A DNA stretch of 64,000 bases from Nonlabens ulvanivorans (GTDB lineage: Bacteria > Bacteroidota > Bacteroidia > Flavobacteriales > Flavobacteriaceae). Shown here piece after piece: positions 37,843 to 46,285 of this stretch. The DNA lies in the NCBI RefSeq assembly GCF_000732625.1, contig NZ_JPJI01000032.1, positions 310,001 through 374,000 on the forward strand, in the 5' to 3' direction. Each line of letters starts with the position of its first letter. The first letter of the stretch is position 1. The notes below the pieces were generated by a model that did not search any database, was not told the DNA's origin, and saw only the letters and a program-made list of their open reading frames with translations. The translations under genes and the position numbers were made by a program.

Positions 37843-38424
37843 ATGGAATTACCAAAGTTCCTTCACGAATTAACACAGGATGAAAACACTCCTAGCCTAG
37901 AATATGCGCAGGAAGTTTTTAATCTTTTGGAGGTCAAGAAAGTACGAAAAAAAGAAACTATTCTCTATTTAGGAGACACAGCAACTAAAATTTACTTTGT
38001 AAAAAAAGGGATTTTAAAGTGCAGTATCATGGATGATAGCGGCAACTTACACACGACTAGATTTGTTGCAGAAAATGACGCTGTTACCTCTATGGTAAGT
38101 TATATAGAACAAAAACCTTCTAATATACAAATTGACTGTGTAGAAGATGCTGAGGTATTGTGCTTCAAATATGAAGATTTCCAATACATGAGCAAGCTTT
38201 ATCCTGGACTAGCTACTGCCTTTCATAGAATTATGTTGCGCAGGTATCATGGTTTACTAGATGAAAAAGCTAGAATGATAAGTAGAGATGCCACCAGTAG
38301 ATATTTAAAGTTTATAGAGCTATATCCAGCAATAGTAGAGAGACTACCTCTTAAAGAGATTGCATCATTCTTAGGGATTAGACAACAATCCTTAAGTAGA
38401 TTGCGCAGTAAAATTGACGAGTAA
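37843..38424 (+). CDS. Crp/Fnr-family transcription regulator
   Basis: A 193-residue regulator. The N-terminal cNMP-binding-type beta roll spans residues 20-115 (KKETILYLGDTATKIYFVKKGILKCSI). The helix-turn-helix is at the C-terminus (LKEIASFLGIRQQSLSRLRSKID), with the recognition helix in QQSLSRLR. No Fnr-type Cys cluster is seen, so oxygen sensing by iron-sulphur is unlikely. The ligand is unknown. It is divergent from the haem block, which is an obvious candidate target (inference). Confidence 0.85.
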   Translation: MELPKFLHELTQDENTPSLEYAQEVFNLLEVKKVRKKETILYLGDTATKIYFVKKGILKCSIMDDSGNLHTTRFVAENDAVTSMVSYIEQKPSNIQIDCVEDAEVLCFKYEDFQYMSKLYPGLATAFHRIMLRRYHGLLDEKARMISRDATSRYLKFIELYPAIVERLPLKEIASFLGIRQQSLSRLRSKIDE

Positions 38425-38480
38425 GCTTTAACCTTGATTTGAGATTAACTTATCTTTGCTATTCTAAATGATAGAATAGT

Positions 38481-39356
38481 ATGATACTGTCCATGACTGG
38501 ATACGGTAAAAGTGTTACCCAACTCGCCCAGAAAAAAATCACTGTAGAAATAAGAACACTTAATAGTAAAAACCTAGATCTTAATATGCGTTTATCAAAC
38601 GCCTATAAAGAAATAGAGTTACCATTACGTCAACTTGCTGCAAGTGAGTTATCTCGTGGTAAGATAGATTTTGCTATTCACGTAGAAAAAACTGGCATTG
38701 ACAGCACCACTCAACTAAATACACAGGTATTAGAGTCATATATACAGCAATTAAAAACAGTTCAAGGGATAAATCTTAATGATACCGTGGATGATAGCCG
38801 TCTATTACAAATCGCGTCAAAGTTTCCAGACGTATTTGCTACTCAAATTGAAGAAGTCTCTCAAGAAGATTTTGATGCTATTCATCAAACGGCTATTGAA
38901 GCTCTCAAGGCGGTTAATCAATATAGACACGATGAAGGAAAAGGTCTTAAGGAAGAGTTTATTTTAAGAATAAACAACATCAATCAACTTCTAGAGCAAA
39001 TAAAAGCAGTAGATGAAACTCGTCTTGCAGATATCCGCACGCGATTAGAGAAAGCCGTAAGTGATCTTAAAGAAAAGGTAGATGCAAATCGTTTTGAACA
39101 AGAACTAATCTTTTATCTAGAAAAATATGATATCACTGAAGAAAAAGTGCGCCTTAAAAATCATTTAGATTATTTTAAAGAAACACTAGATAATGATATT
39201 TCTCAAGGAAAAAAACTAGGCTTTATAAGTCAAGAAATAGGTCGAGAGATCAACACCATTGGTAGTAAAGCAAATCATGCTGTAATGCAACAATTAGTTG
39301 TACAGATGAAAGACGAGCTGGAGAAAGTAAAAGAACAAATGTTGAACGTATTGTAA
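38481..39356 (+). CDS. YicC-family endoribonuclease
   Basis: A 291-residue protein starting with the family hallmark MILSMTGYGKS and EIRTLNSKNLDLNMRL. The C-terminal block QELIFYLEKYDITEEKVRLKNHLDYF and GRKLGFISQE-like GKKLGFISQEIGREINTIGSKAN is characteristic. YicC-type proteins are RNA endonucleases in E. coli. The stop overlaps the gmk start by one base, and yicC-gmk adjacency is widely conserved. Confidence 0.93.
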   Translation: MILSMTGYGKSVTQLAQKKITVEIRTLNSKNLDLNMRLSNAYKEIELPLRQLAASELSRGKIDFAIHVEKTGIDSTTQLNTQVLESYIQQLKTVQGINLNDTVDDSRLLQIASKFPDVFATQIEEVSQEDFDAIHQTAIEALKAVNQYRHDEGKGLKEEFILRINNINQLLEQIKAVDETRLADIRTRLEKAVSDLKEKVDANRFEQELIFYLEKYDITEEKVRLKNHLDYFKETLDNDISQGKKLGFISQEIGREINTIGSKANHAVMQQLVVQMKDELEKVKEQMLNVL

Positions 39357-39955
39357 TGACTGCGCAACCTAAACTTATTGTTTTCAGTGCACCTTCTGGT
39401 GCTGGAAAAACCACGTTAGTAAGACATCTCTTAAAAATTGAAGATTTAAATTTAGCTTTTTCAATTTCGGCAGCTTCTAGAGAAGCTCGTGAAGGAGAAA
39501 TTGACGGTATACACTACTACTTTCTAGGAATTCCTGAATTTAAAAATAGAATCAGAGCAAATGATTTTATTGAATTTGAAGAGGTGTATAAAGATCAATT
39601 TTATGGGACATTAAAAAGTGAGGTAGAACGCTTATGGGCACAAGGCAAAAACGTCATTTTTGACATTGATGTTGTGGGTGGATTACGTTTAAAAAATAAA
39701 TTTCCAGATCGCTGTATTTCAATCTTTGTAAAACCACCATCTATTAATGAACTTCAAAAAAGACTTAAAAATCGCAAAACAGAGTCTGAAGAAAAAATAG
39801 CAATGAGAGTCGCAAAAGCTAGTACCGAAATGGCTACAGCACCACAATTTGATGTTATTATTAAAAATGATGACCTTGAACTAGCAAAACAACAAGCTGA
39901 GGACATCGTCAGAAATTTTATTCATAAAAAAGTAGGTCCAGATGAAGAAGAGTAA
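39356..39955 (+). CDS. gmk: Guanylate kinase
   Basis: A 199-residue enzyme phosphorylating GMP to GDP. The P-loop is SAPSGAGKTTL at residues 11-21. SREAREGEIDGIHYYF and EFEEVYKDQFYGT bind GMP. DIDVVGGLRLK and the lid (RLKNRKTESEEKIAMRV) are complete. It is coupled to yicC by a one-base overlap, and its end overlaps nadD by 14 nt. Confidence 0.97.
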   Translation: MTAQPKLIVFSAPSGAGKTTLVRHLLKIEDLNLAFSISAASREAREGEIDGIHYYFLGIPEFKNRIRANDFIEFEEVYKDQFYGTLKSEVERLWAQGKNVIFDIDVVGGLRLKNKFPDRCISIFVKPPSINELQKRLKNRKTESEEKIAMRVAKASTEMATAPQFDVIIKNDDLELAKQQAEDIVRNFIHKKVGPDEEE

Positions 39956-40529
39956 CATCGGACTTTATTTTGGTACATTTAATCCAGTTCACATAGGTCA
40001 TCTTGCCATTGCAAATTACCTGATTGAAAACAGTGATCTGGATGAAATATGGATGGTGGTAACACCACACAATCCTCATAAAAAAAAATCAACGCTACTA
40101 GACGACTATCAGCGTTTACATATGGTATATATTGCTACAGAAGATTACTTAAAAATTAAAGCTAGCAATGCAGAGTTCAGCCTACCACAACCCAATTATA
40201 CAGTAAATACACTAGCACACTTATCTGAAAAATATCTCAATAATAACTTTACACTCATTATGGGAGAAGACAATTTAAAAAGTCTTCATAAGTGGAAAAA
40301 CTATCAAGTGATATTAGAAGATTATCATATTATAGTTTACCCTAGAATTTCACATGGTGACATCCCAGAAGATTTACTTCAACACAAAAGTGTAACTAAA
40401 ATCGATGCGCCAATAATGGAAATCTCATCAACCATGATACGTAATGGGATTAAAGAAGGGAAAGACTTGCGTTACTTCATGCATCACAAAGTACAAGAGT
40501 ATATTGAAGAAATGAATTTTTACAAATAA
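39942..40529 (+). CDS. nadD: Nicotinate-nucleotide adenylyltransferase
   Basis: A 195-residue enzyme that adenylates nicotinate mononucleotide in NAD synthesis. The nucleotidyltransferase motif is GTFNPVHIGHLAIAN at residues 12-26. VVTPHNPHKKK and the C-terminal ISSTMIRNGIKEGKDLRYFMHHKVQEYI (containing the ISxTxIR motif) confirm it. It is third gene of the yicC-gmk-nadD unit, with a 14-nt overlap with gmk. Confidence 0.96.
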   Translation: MKKSNIGLYFGTFNPVHIGHLAIANYLIENSDLDEIWMVVTPHNPHKKKSTLLDDYQRLHMVYIATEDYLKIKASNAEFSLPQPNYTVNTLAHLSEKYLNNNFTLIMGEDNLKSLHKWKNYQVILEDYHIIVYPRISHGDIPEDLLQHKSVTKIDAPIMEISSTMIRNGIKEGKDLRYFMHHKVQEYIEEMNFYK

Positions 40530-40568
40530 GAGCTTTCTTGTTATTCTTATCGCTGTTTTATAAAAACA

Positions 40569-40607
40569 AAAACCGCCTGTAATCAAAGAGATCCACAGAC
40601 GGTTTTC
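40569..40607. terminator. Probable bidirectional terminator nadD / lipoprotein
   Basis: A 12-bp stem AAAACCGCCTGT / ACAGACGGTTTT with one internal mismatch and a 14-nt loop, between convergent genes. The T run is only four bases, so efficiency is uncertain. Confidence 0.65.
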
Positions 40608-40621
40608 AACCAACCAATTTT

Positions 40622-41518
40622 TTACTTTTCTTTTTCAATTACTCTACTAGCATCTATTAATCTAGACTTTCCAGTAGTATTTTTCAATTGAATATATCCT
40701 CGCCCTTTAAATTCATAAGTCGTTCCAGACGCAGAATGATACAATTCAATAGTGTTGTCATTAATAACGTAAAGATCGAAATAATCATTGCCTATAAAAT
40801 CATAATCCATAGTTAAATGCTTGTTAATTGATCCAGGTGTCTCATCTTCTACCCAATATTCTCCTGTATAATCCCAGAATAAACTACTGTAATTAAGACC
40901 ATTCACGTCTGTAGAGCTTTTAAACTCGTCTCCATTAAAACCAGGAGTGAATTGTAAATAATTCTCTTCATCAAAATCATTAAGCGCTCCTACTTTACTA
41001 GTATACACTTTCTCCCATGCTCTATATTCTTGCAAGAAGTACTGAATGTTATCATAAAACAACTGATCATAATTAAAATTGTTACGATTATAACCGTCTA
41101 GATAATAAACCGTTCCACGATGCATATCAATCATCTTAATTCTATTATAGTTTAAAACAACAACTGTAAAATCATGCAATCCATCAATGTCATGTAGGAT
41201 AGAAACTTGATTGTTTAATATCTGATAACTACCTACATCTAGGCCTAGACCAGCTCCAGCACTACCTACGCCTACTAGGTTATTATTTGCATACAATGTT
41301 CCAAAATCAAAACTCATCGTAAAAGCTTTGGTCATAAATGGAATATCTGGATTTCCTTGCGTATCATTTAAATCAACATACCATAATTCTTGATTACTCA
41401 AGATTTCATTAAGTGTAGGACGATTATCAAAACCATTTCCTATCACTACTTCTGTTTCACAACTTGCGATAGTCACCGCAATCAACAGGCTTCCTAAAAT
41501 TTTGTAAAATGTTCTCAT
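40622..41518 (-). CDS. Predicted lipoprotein, unknown function
   Basis: A 298-residue secreted protein. A signal peptide ends in a lipobox (VTIASC, C20), so the mature protein should be lipid-anchored. The rest is rich in Asn, Asp and aromatic residues with no motif I recognise. Segments such as YHSASGTTYEFKGRGYIQLK suggest a beta-rich end, perhaps lipocalin-like (weak inference). It stands alone, convergent with nadD. Database annotations sometimes copy the nadD name onto its neighbours; nothing here is nucleotidyltransferase-like. Confidence 0.75.
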   Translation of the reverse strand: MRTFYKILGSLLIAVTIASCETEVVIGNGFDNRPTLNEILSNQELWYVDLNDTQGNPDIPFMTKAFTMSFDFGTLYANNNLVGVGSAGAGLGLDVGSYQILNNQVSILHDIDGLHDFTVVVLNYNRIKMIDMHRGTVYYLDGYNRNNFNYDQLFYDNIQYFLQEYRAWEKVYTSKVGALNDFDEENYLQFTPGFNGDEFKSSTDVNGLNYSSLFWDYTGEYWVEDETPGSINKHLTMDYDFIGNDYFDLYVINDNTIELYHSASGTTYEFKGRGYIQLKNTTGKSRLIDASRVIEKEK

Positions 41519-41610
41519 AATCGTAATATTTAATAGTTACTACAACGTTTGCGAAAAGTGTGCCATTTTTATAACGTGCTTATTTTCAAATATTTATATT
41601 TTTTCAATTA

Positions 41611-41626
41611 CGCTTTCGCGAAAGCG
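41611..41626. repeat. Palindrome copy 10, intergenic
   Basis: CGCTTTCGCGAAAGCG, extending to a 20-bp palindrome (41609-41628, TA...TA) between the divergent lipoprotein and gpsA genes, about 90 bp upstream of gpsA's probable -7 box. Confidence 0.97.
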
Positions 41627-41715
41627 TAGCTCAAATCCATCTATACAATCATATTCATAACCTTTTAGTGAACAACTGCTTTAAGGCTGTATTGAGCTAT
41701 CCACTTAAAAAATGG

Positions 41716-41723
41716 TATTTTTA
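41716..41723 (+). promoter_or_regulatory. Probable -7 box for gpsA
   Basis: TATTTTTA, one base off TAnnTTTG, 17 bp before the gpsA ATG. The same A-for-G variant appears before the genes at 845 and 9628. Confidence 0.35.
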
Positions 41724-41740
41724 CAGTCCAAGATTAACTT

Positions 41741-42736
41741 ATGGAGAATAACAAAAAATTTGCGGTAATAGGCGGCGGAAGCTGGGCTACAGCCATCGTA
41801 AAAATGCTTTGTGAAAACCTAGATCAAGTAGGATGGTACATGCGCAGTGTATATGCTATTGAACACATAAAACGTAACGATCACAACCCTAGCTATTTAA
41901 GCTCAGTAGAGTTTGATGTCAATCAATTGAAGTTATCAAACGACATCAACGAAATCGTTGCAGAAGCAGATGTATGCATATTTGCTATTCCTAGTGCATT
42001 TTTATATACTGAGTTAGAGAACTTAACAGTTGATTTAAAAGGTAAAATCATCTTTAGTGCTATAAAAGGAATTGTGCCAGAAACAGGACTTATTGTTGGA
42101 GAGCATTTCCACGAGCATTATGACATACCTCTAGAGGATATAGGTGTTTTAACAGGACCATGTCATGCAGAAGAAGTTGCCCTTGAACGCCTTTCCTATT
42201 TAACCATAGCCTGTGCAGATGAAGAAAAAGCAGACTATGTCGCCTCAAAATTAAGCAGTGATTATATCAACTGTAAAACTACAGACGACATTATAGGAAC
42301 TGAATATGCAGCAGTACTTAAAAACATCTATGCAATAGCTGCAGGAATAGCTCACGGACTAGGCTATGGAGATAACTTTCAAAGTGTGTTAATGAGCAAT
42401 TCTATTAGAGAAATGAAACGTTTCATTAAAAAAGTGCACAAAATGAAACGTAATATTAATGATAGCGCTTACTTAGGTGATCTACTAGTAACGGGATATT
42501 CTGTTTTTTCTAGAAATAGATTATTCGGGAATATGCTGGGTAAAGGATATACTGTAAGAAGTGCACAGCTAGAAATGAGTATGATTGCCGAAGGTTATTA
42601 TGCCACAAATAGTGCCTATAAAATAAACAGCGAAAAAGGAGCTCGTACTCCTATACTAGATGCCGTCTATAGCATCCTGTATGACAATAAAAACCCTAAA
42701 AAGGTATTTAAAAAACTGGCTGATAAGCTGGACTAA
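41741..42736 (+). CDS. gpsA: Glycerol-3-phosphate dehydrogenase, NAD(P)+
   Basis: A 331-residue enzyme making sn-glycerol 3-phosphate from dihydroxyacetone phosphate for phospholipids. The dinucleotide site is VIGGGSWATAIVKML. IFAIPSAFL, KGIVPETGL, LTGPCHAEEVA and the catalytic-lysine region TEYAAVLKNIYAIAAGIAHGLGYGDN are family motifs. The end of the gene lies 13 bp before the ALDH start, so the two are probably co-transcribed. Confidence 0.94.
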   Translation: MENNKKFAVIGGGSWATAIVKMLCENLDQVGWYMRSVYAIEHIKRNDHNPSYLSSVEFDVNQLKLSNDINEIVAEADVCIFAIPSAFLYTELENLTVDLKGKIIFSAIKGIVPETGLIVGEHFHEHYDIPLEDIGVLTGPCHAEEVALERLSYLTIACADEEKADYVASKLSSDYINCKTTDDIIGTEYAAVLKNIYAIAAGIAHGLGYGDNFQSVLMSNSIREMKRFIKKVHKMKRNINDSAYLGDLLVTGYSVFSRNRLFGNMLGKGYTVRSAQLEMSMIAEGYYATNSAYKINSEKGARTPILDAVYSILYDNKNPKKVFKKLADKLD

Positions 42737-42749
42737 ACTAACAACAGAT

Positions 42750-44303
42750 ATGTCAAATATTGCAAACAGCTTCGGAATGGATGAGGCTCTCAAACAACTA
42801 GGTATTAAAGATGTAAACCATGGAACTTCTACAGGAAGTGACAACTTTGGTAGTGGACCAGAGATCTCATCATACTCACCTGTAGATGGTCAGTTAATAG
42901 GTAAAGTTACCACTACTACACAAGCAGACTATGATAAAGTCATGGATAAAGCTCAAGCGGCTTTTATATCTTTCAGAGCTATGCCAGCTCCACAACGTGG
43001 AGAAATAGTTAGACAATTTGGTAATAAACTAAGAGACCTTAAAGAACCTCTAGGGAAATTAGTTTCTTATGAGATGGGGAAATCTTTACAAGAAGGTTAT
43101 GGTGAGGTTCAGGAAATGATCGACATCTGTGATTTTGCAGTAGGTTTATCGAGACAACTTAATGGTCAAGTTATCCCTTCAGAAAGACCTCGACACGTGA
43201 TGAGAGAACAATGGCACCCTATAGGTATAGTTGGTATCATATCAGCTTTCAATTTTCCAGTAGCCGTTTGGGCATGGAACACAGCTCTAGCATGGATTTG
43301 TGGAGATGTATGTGTATGGAAAGCTAGTGAAAAAGCACCATTATGCTCAGTAGCCTGTCAAAACATTATTGCAGATATCTTAAAAGAAAATGATTTACCT
43401 GAAGGTATTTCATGTATCATTAATGGAGATTATAAAGTAGGTGAAATGATGACTACAGATTCTAGAATTCCATTAATATCTGCTACAGGATCTACTAGAA
43501 TGGGAAGAATCGTAGGAGCAACTGTTGCTCAACGTTTTGGAAAATCTTTACTAGAATTAGGTGGTAATAATGCTATTATCATCACACCTACTGCAGATTT
43601 AAAAGTAGTTGTACCAGGTGCTGTATTTGGTGCTGTGGGAACTTGTGGACAGCGTTGTACTTCTACAAGAAGATTGATTATCCATGAATCTGTTTATGAT
43701 AAAGTACGTGATGCAATCGTTGGAGCATACGGTCAGTTAACTATAGGAAACCCACTAGATGAAAAGAATCACATAGGACCATTAATTGATAAAGATTCAG
43801 TAAACACTTATCTAGCAGCTATTGAGAAAGCAAAGGCTGAAGGTGGAAACGTACTAGTCGACGGTGGTATTTTAGAAGGTGAAGGATATGAAAGCGGTTG
43901 TTATGTAAAACCAGCTATCATAGAAGCAGAGAATCATTTTGAAATTGTACAACATGAGACCTTTGCTCCTATTTTATATTTAATGAAATATTCTGGTGAC
44001 GTAGAAAACGCTATCGGAAAACAAAATGGTGTAGCACAAGGATTATCAAGTGCTATTATGACTAATGAGATGAAAGAAGCAGAGAAATTTTTATCATTTG
44101 CAGGTTCTGATTGTGGTATTGCAAATGTAAATATAGGAACTTCTGGAGCTGAGATAGGCGGTGCTTTTGGAGGTGAAAAAGAGACTGGTGGTGGCCGCGA
44201 GTCTGGTAGTGATGCCTGGAAAGTTTATATGCGTAGACAAACCAATACGGTCAACTACTCTGATGAGTTACCGCTGGCACAAGGAATCAAATTTGATTTA
44301 TAG
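42750..44303 (+). CDS. Aldehyde dehydrogenase, ALDH7 type (aminoadipate-semialdehyde dehydrogenase-like)
   Basis: 517 residues from ATG 42750. The frame is open from 42660, but that part overlaps gpsA and ATG 42750 gives the usual N-terminus (MSNIANSFGMDEALKQLGI). The catalytic Cys is C303 in TCGQRCTSTRR and the general base E269 in LLELGGNNA, both in ALDH7 form. SAFNFPVAVWAWN and GGEKETGGGRESGSDAWK are also ALDH7-like. The family oxidises aminoadipate semialdehyde in lysine breakdown or related aldehydes. No other lysine-degradation gene is next to it. Confidence 0.9.
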   Translation: MSNIANSFGMDEALKQLGIKDVNHGTSTGSDNFGSGPEISSYSPVDGQLIGKVTTTTQADYDKVMDKAQAAFISFRAMPAPQRGEIVRQFGNKLRDLKEPLGKLVSYEMGKSLQEGYGEVQEMIDICDFAVGLSRQLNGQVIPSERPRHVMREQWHPIGIVGIISAFNFPVAVWAWNTALAWICGDVCVWKASEKAPLCSVACQNIIADILKENDLPEGISCIINGDYKVGEMMTTDSRIPLISATGSTRMGRIVGATVAQRFGKSLLELGGNNAIIITPTADLKVVVPGAVFGAVGTCGQRCTSTRRLIIHESVYDKVRDAIVGAYGQLTIGNPLDEKNHIGPLIDKDSVNTYLAAIEKAKAEGGNVLVDGGILEGEGYESGCYVKPAIIEAENHFEIVQHETFAPILYLMKYSGDVENAIGKQNGVAQGLSSAIMTNEMKEAEKFLSFAGSDCGIANVNIGTSGAEIGGAFGGEKETGGGRESGSDAWKVYMRRQTNTVNYSDELPLAQGIKFDL

Positions 44304-44323
44304 AAATCATATTATTTAGATAT

Positions 44324-44363
44324 AAAATCCGCTTGAGATGTGATTCTTAAGCGGATTTTTTTT
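44324..44363 (+). terminator. Intrinsic terminator after the ALDH gene
   Basis: An 11-bp perfect stem AAAATCCGCTT / AAGCGGATTTT with a 14-nt loop, followed by eight T. An in-frame ATG at 44340 lies inside it and is not a credible start for the next gene. Confidence 0.88.
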
Positions 44364-44432
44364 GCTTTACAAAAGAGTAAAGAAAATATATACAAGAAGT
44401 GCTTATATTGCAAACTTGATAAAAACCAACCA

Positions 44433-46079
44433 ATGAAAAAACTATTATTTACCCTTCTAATCACTGTGATTAGTTTTCAAGCTCATGCTCAAATGCAAGT
44501 CGGAAATGTAACTCTGGATTTCGGTCCAAAGATTACTGCCAAAAAAGGTGATGTTACTTATATCGCTGGAGAGAAAAATGGTACCATCTACACACTCGCG
44601 AGACAAAAGAAAATGTTCTATGTACAAACATTTGAATCTGGCTCAAACAAGTTTTTAAAAAGTAAACAGATCAAGTTTGATAAAATAAATGGAGGTAAAG
44701 TAACCATAGAAGACCTGGCTATTATTGATGGTGAGGTCTTTCTTTTTGGATCATATTATGATAAAAAAGCAAAGAAAAGTGTTTTTGCAGCATACTCTAT
44801 TGATGAGAAGCTAGTTTTAGGTAAACCTAAAACAGTTCTAGCTGTAGACGTTCCTAAAAGATCACAAAAAGGGGCTTTCTTTTTTGAACCTTCCTATGAT
44901 GGCGTTAATTACCTAGTGATGCACGTAGGGATTTTTGAAAGAGATGAAAAACTAAGATATGAAATCGCATTATTAGATAAGACGCTTGCTGCGGTACATA
45001 ATGAAGCCGTAGACTTACAATTTAAAGATCGCAAAGATCTAGAGTTTAGTCTAGACGATTTTGAGGTAAATGAAAAAGGAGACATTTTTGTAGTGGTAAG
45101 CGATAGCTACCGTAACAAGGCAAAAAAAACAACTGAGACCAACTTAACTGTTCATGCTTACTATGCCTCAAAAGGGTATGCTAAAGAAGACATAGACATC
45201 GATTTAAAAGGTAAAAAAGTACTCAACTGTAATGTAATTAATACTGCAGATGGTAGATTACAGTTAATAGGGTTCTATTCTAATCTTAGAAAAAGTGGAC
45301 GAGCAGATTGGAGATTAGAAGGGATTTTCGACGTTGCCGTTGAAACCAGTGATAACAGTGTAGTAAAGGAGACTTTTAATGAATTCAGTGTTGAGACCAA
45401 AACTAAATTGATAGGTGAAAGACGCGCCAAAAAAGGAAAAGATTTAAAGCCATTTTATCGCATTACACACCTTATTGAAAGAGAAAATGGTGGTGTTATT
45501 GTATTATCAGAATGGTACACTACTTATGTAGGTAACACATCTGGTATAGGTCCACTAGCCTTTACTCCTATTACATACAGTACAAATGAAATCATCGTTA
45601 CCGCTTTAAATCAAGATGGTACTATGGACTGGAGTAATGTAGTACCTAAAGAGCAACAGGTTACTGTAACTCAATTTTCCATAGGCCTCGCTGGCGGAAT
45701 GACAAATGGTTCTGTAAGCGTAGGTGTTGGAGTATTATTCCCGCTGGCTATACTTGGTGAAGGACCTGAATATTTAAGTAGTGTAGCATTATATGAAAAT
45801 GGAAAACTAAGCCTATTAGTAAATGATGATCCTAAAAACATAGGGACTACAGATATCGATGACGTTAGAAAAGTACGAAACATTAAAAAAATGATACCGG
45901 TAATATTCACTTTTGATGATTCTACTGGTGATATGGAACGTATCGACCCTACAGACTATGAGAAAAACCAGTTAGTAGTTAGACCTTCTGTGACCTATCA
46001 AAAGGGCGCTGGAAAATATTTAATATATGGATCTAATAAAAAAGGTGCTCATCTAGGAACCTTAACGATTACTAAATAG
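44433..46079 (+). CDS. Large secreted protein, unknown function
   Basis: 548 residues from ATG 44433, which gives a clean signal peptide (MKKLLFTLLITVISFQAHAQ); a longer frame from 44340 starts within the upstream terminator. The mature part has repeated short beta-type units with charged turns (GEVFLFGSYYDKKAKKSVFAAYS, GRLQLIGFYSNLRKSGRADW), suggesting a propeller-like fold. A hydrophobic Gly-rich segment (SIGLAGGMTNGSVSVGVGVLFPLAIL) lies near residue 420. I recognise no family and give no function. It is a single-gene unit between two terminators. Confidence 0.72.
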   Translation: MKKLLFTLLITVISFQAHAQMQVGNVTLDFGPKITAKKGDVTYIAGEKNGTIYTLARQKKMFYVQTFESGSNKFLKSKQIKFDKINGGKVTIEDLAIIDGEVFLFGSYYDKKAKKSVFAAYSIDEKLVLGKPKTVLAVDVPKRSQKGAFFFEPSYDGVNYLVMHVGIFERDEKLRYEIALLDKTLAAVHNEAVDLQFKDRKDLEFSLDDFEVNEKGDIFVVVSDSYRNKAKKTTETNLTVHAYYASKGYAKEDIDIDLKGKKVLNCNVINTADGRLQLIGFYSNLRKSGRADWRLEGIFDVAVETSDNSVVKETFNEFSVETKTKLIGERRAKKGKDLKPFYRITHLIERENGGVIVLSEWYTTYVGNTSGIGPLAFTPITYSTNEIIVTALNQDGTMDWSNVVPKEQQVTVTQFSIGLAGGMTNGSVSVGVGVLFPLAILGEGPEYLSSVALYENGKLSLLVNDDPKNIGTTDIDDVRKVRNIKKMIPVIFTFDDSTGDMERIDPTDYEKNQLVVRPSVTYQKGAGKYLIYGSNKKGAHLGTLTITK

Positions 46080-46100
46080 TATTAATGTAAATTTCATAAC

Positions 46101-46132
46101 AAAGCCTAGTAATTAATTACTAGGCTTTTTTT
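46101..46132 (+). terminator. Terminator with fully palindromic stem
   Basis: AAAGCCTAGTAATT/AATTACTAGGCTTT, a perfect 28-bp palindrome (46101-46128), then a T run. It nearly matches the terminator at 47935. Confidence 0.9.
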
Positions 46133-46135
46133 ATG

Positions 46136-46151
46136 CGCTTTCGCGAAAGCA
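46136..46151. repeat. Palindrome copy 11, intergenic (edge mismatch)
   Basis: CGCTTTCGCGAAAGCA with perfect 14-bp core at 46137-46150, 3 bp beyond the T run of the preceding terminator. Confidence 0.92.
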
Positions 46152-46285
46152 TAACATAAATAAATCCTTAAAACGTTTACTTTTAACGTTAAATAACCAG
46201 CATTAATTATTGTTTGGGCAAATTATTCGGATTTTGTTAAAATCAACATAACTTTAATGAGAATAATCAAAAACAAATAATTAAC

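Noticed and set aside
42660-42749. Longer ALDH start inside gpsA
   Set aside because: The extra 30 residues overlap gpsA in another frame and do not resemble ALDH7; ATG 42750 fits.
44340-44432. N-terminal extension of the secreted 548-residue protein
   Set aside because: It starts inside a terminator and would bury the signal peptide; ATG 44433 is better.
46136-46151. Palindrome as an intrinsic terminator
   Set aside because: It has no loop and no T run, and most copies lie inside genes; the true terminator is at 46101-46132.
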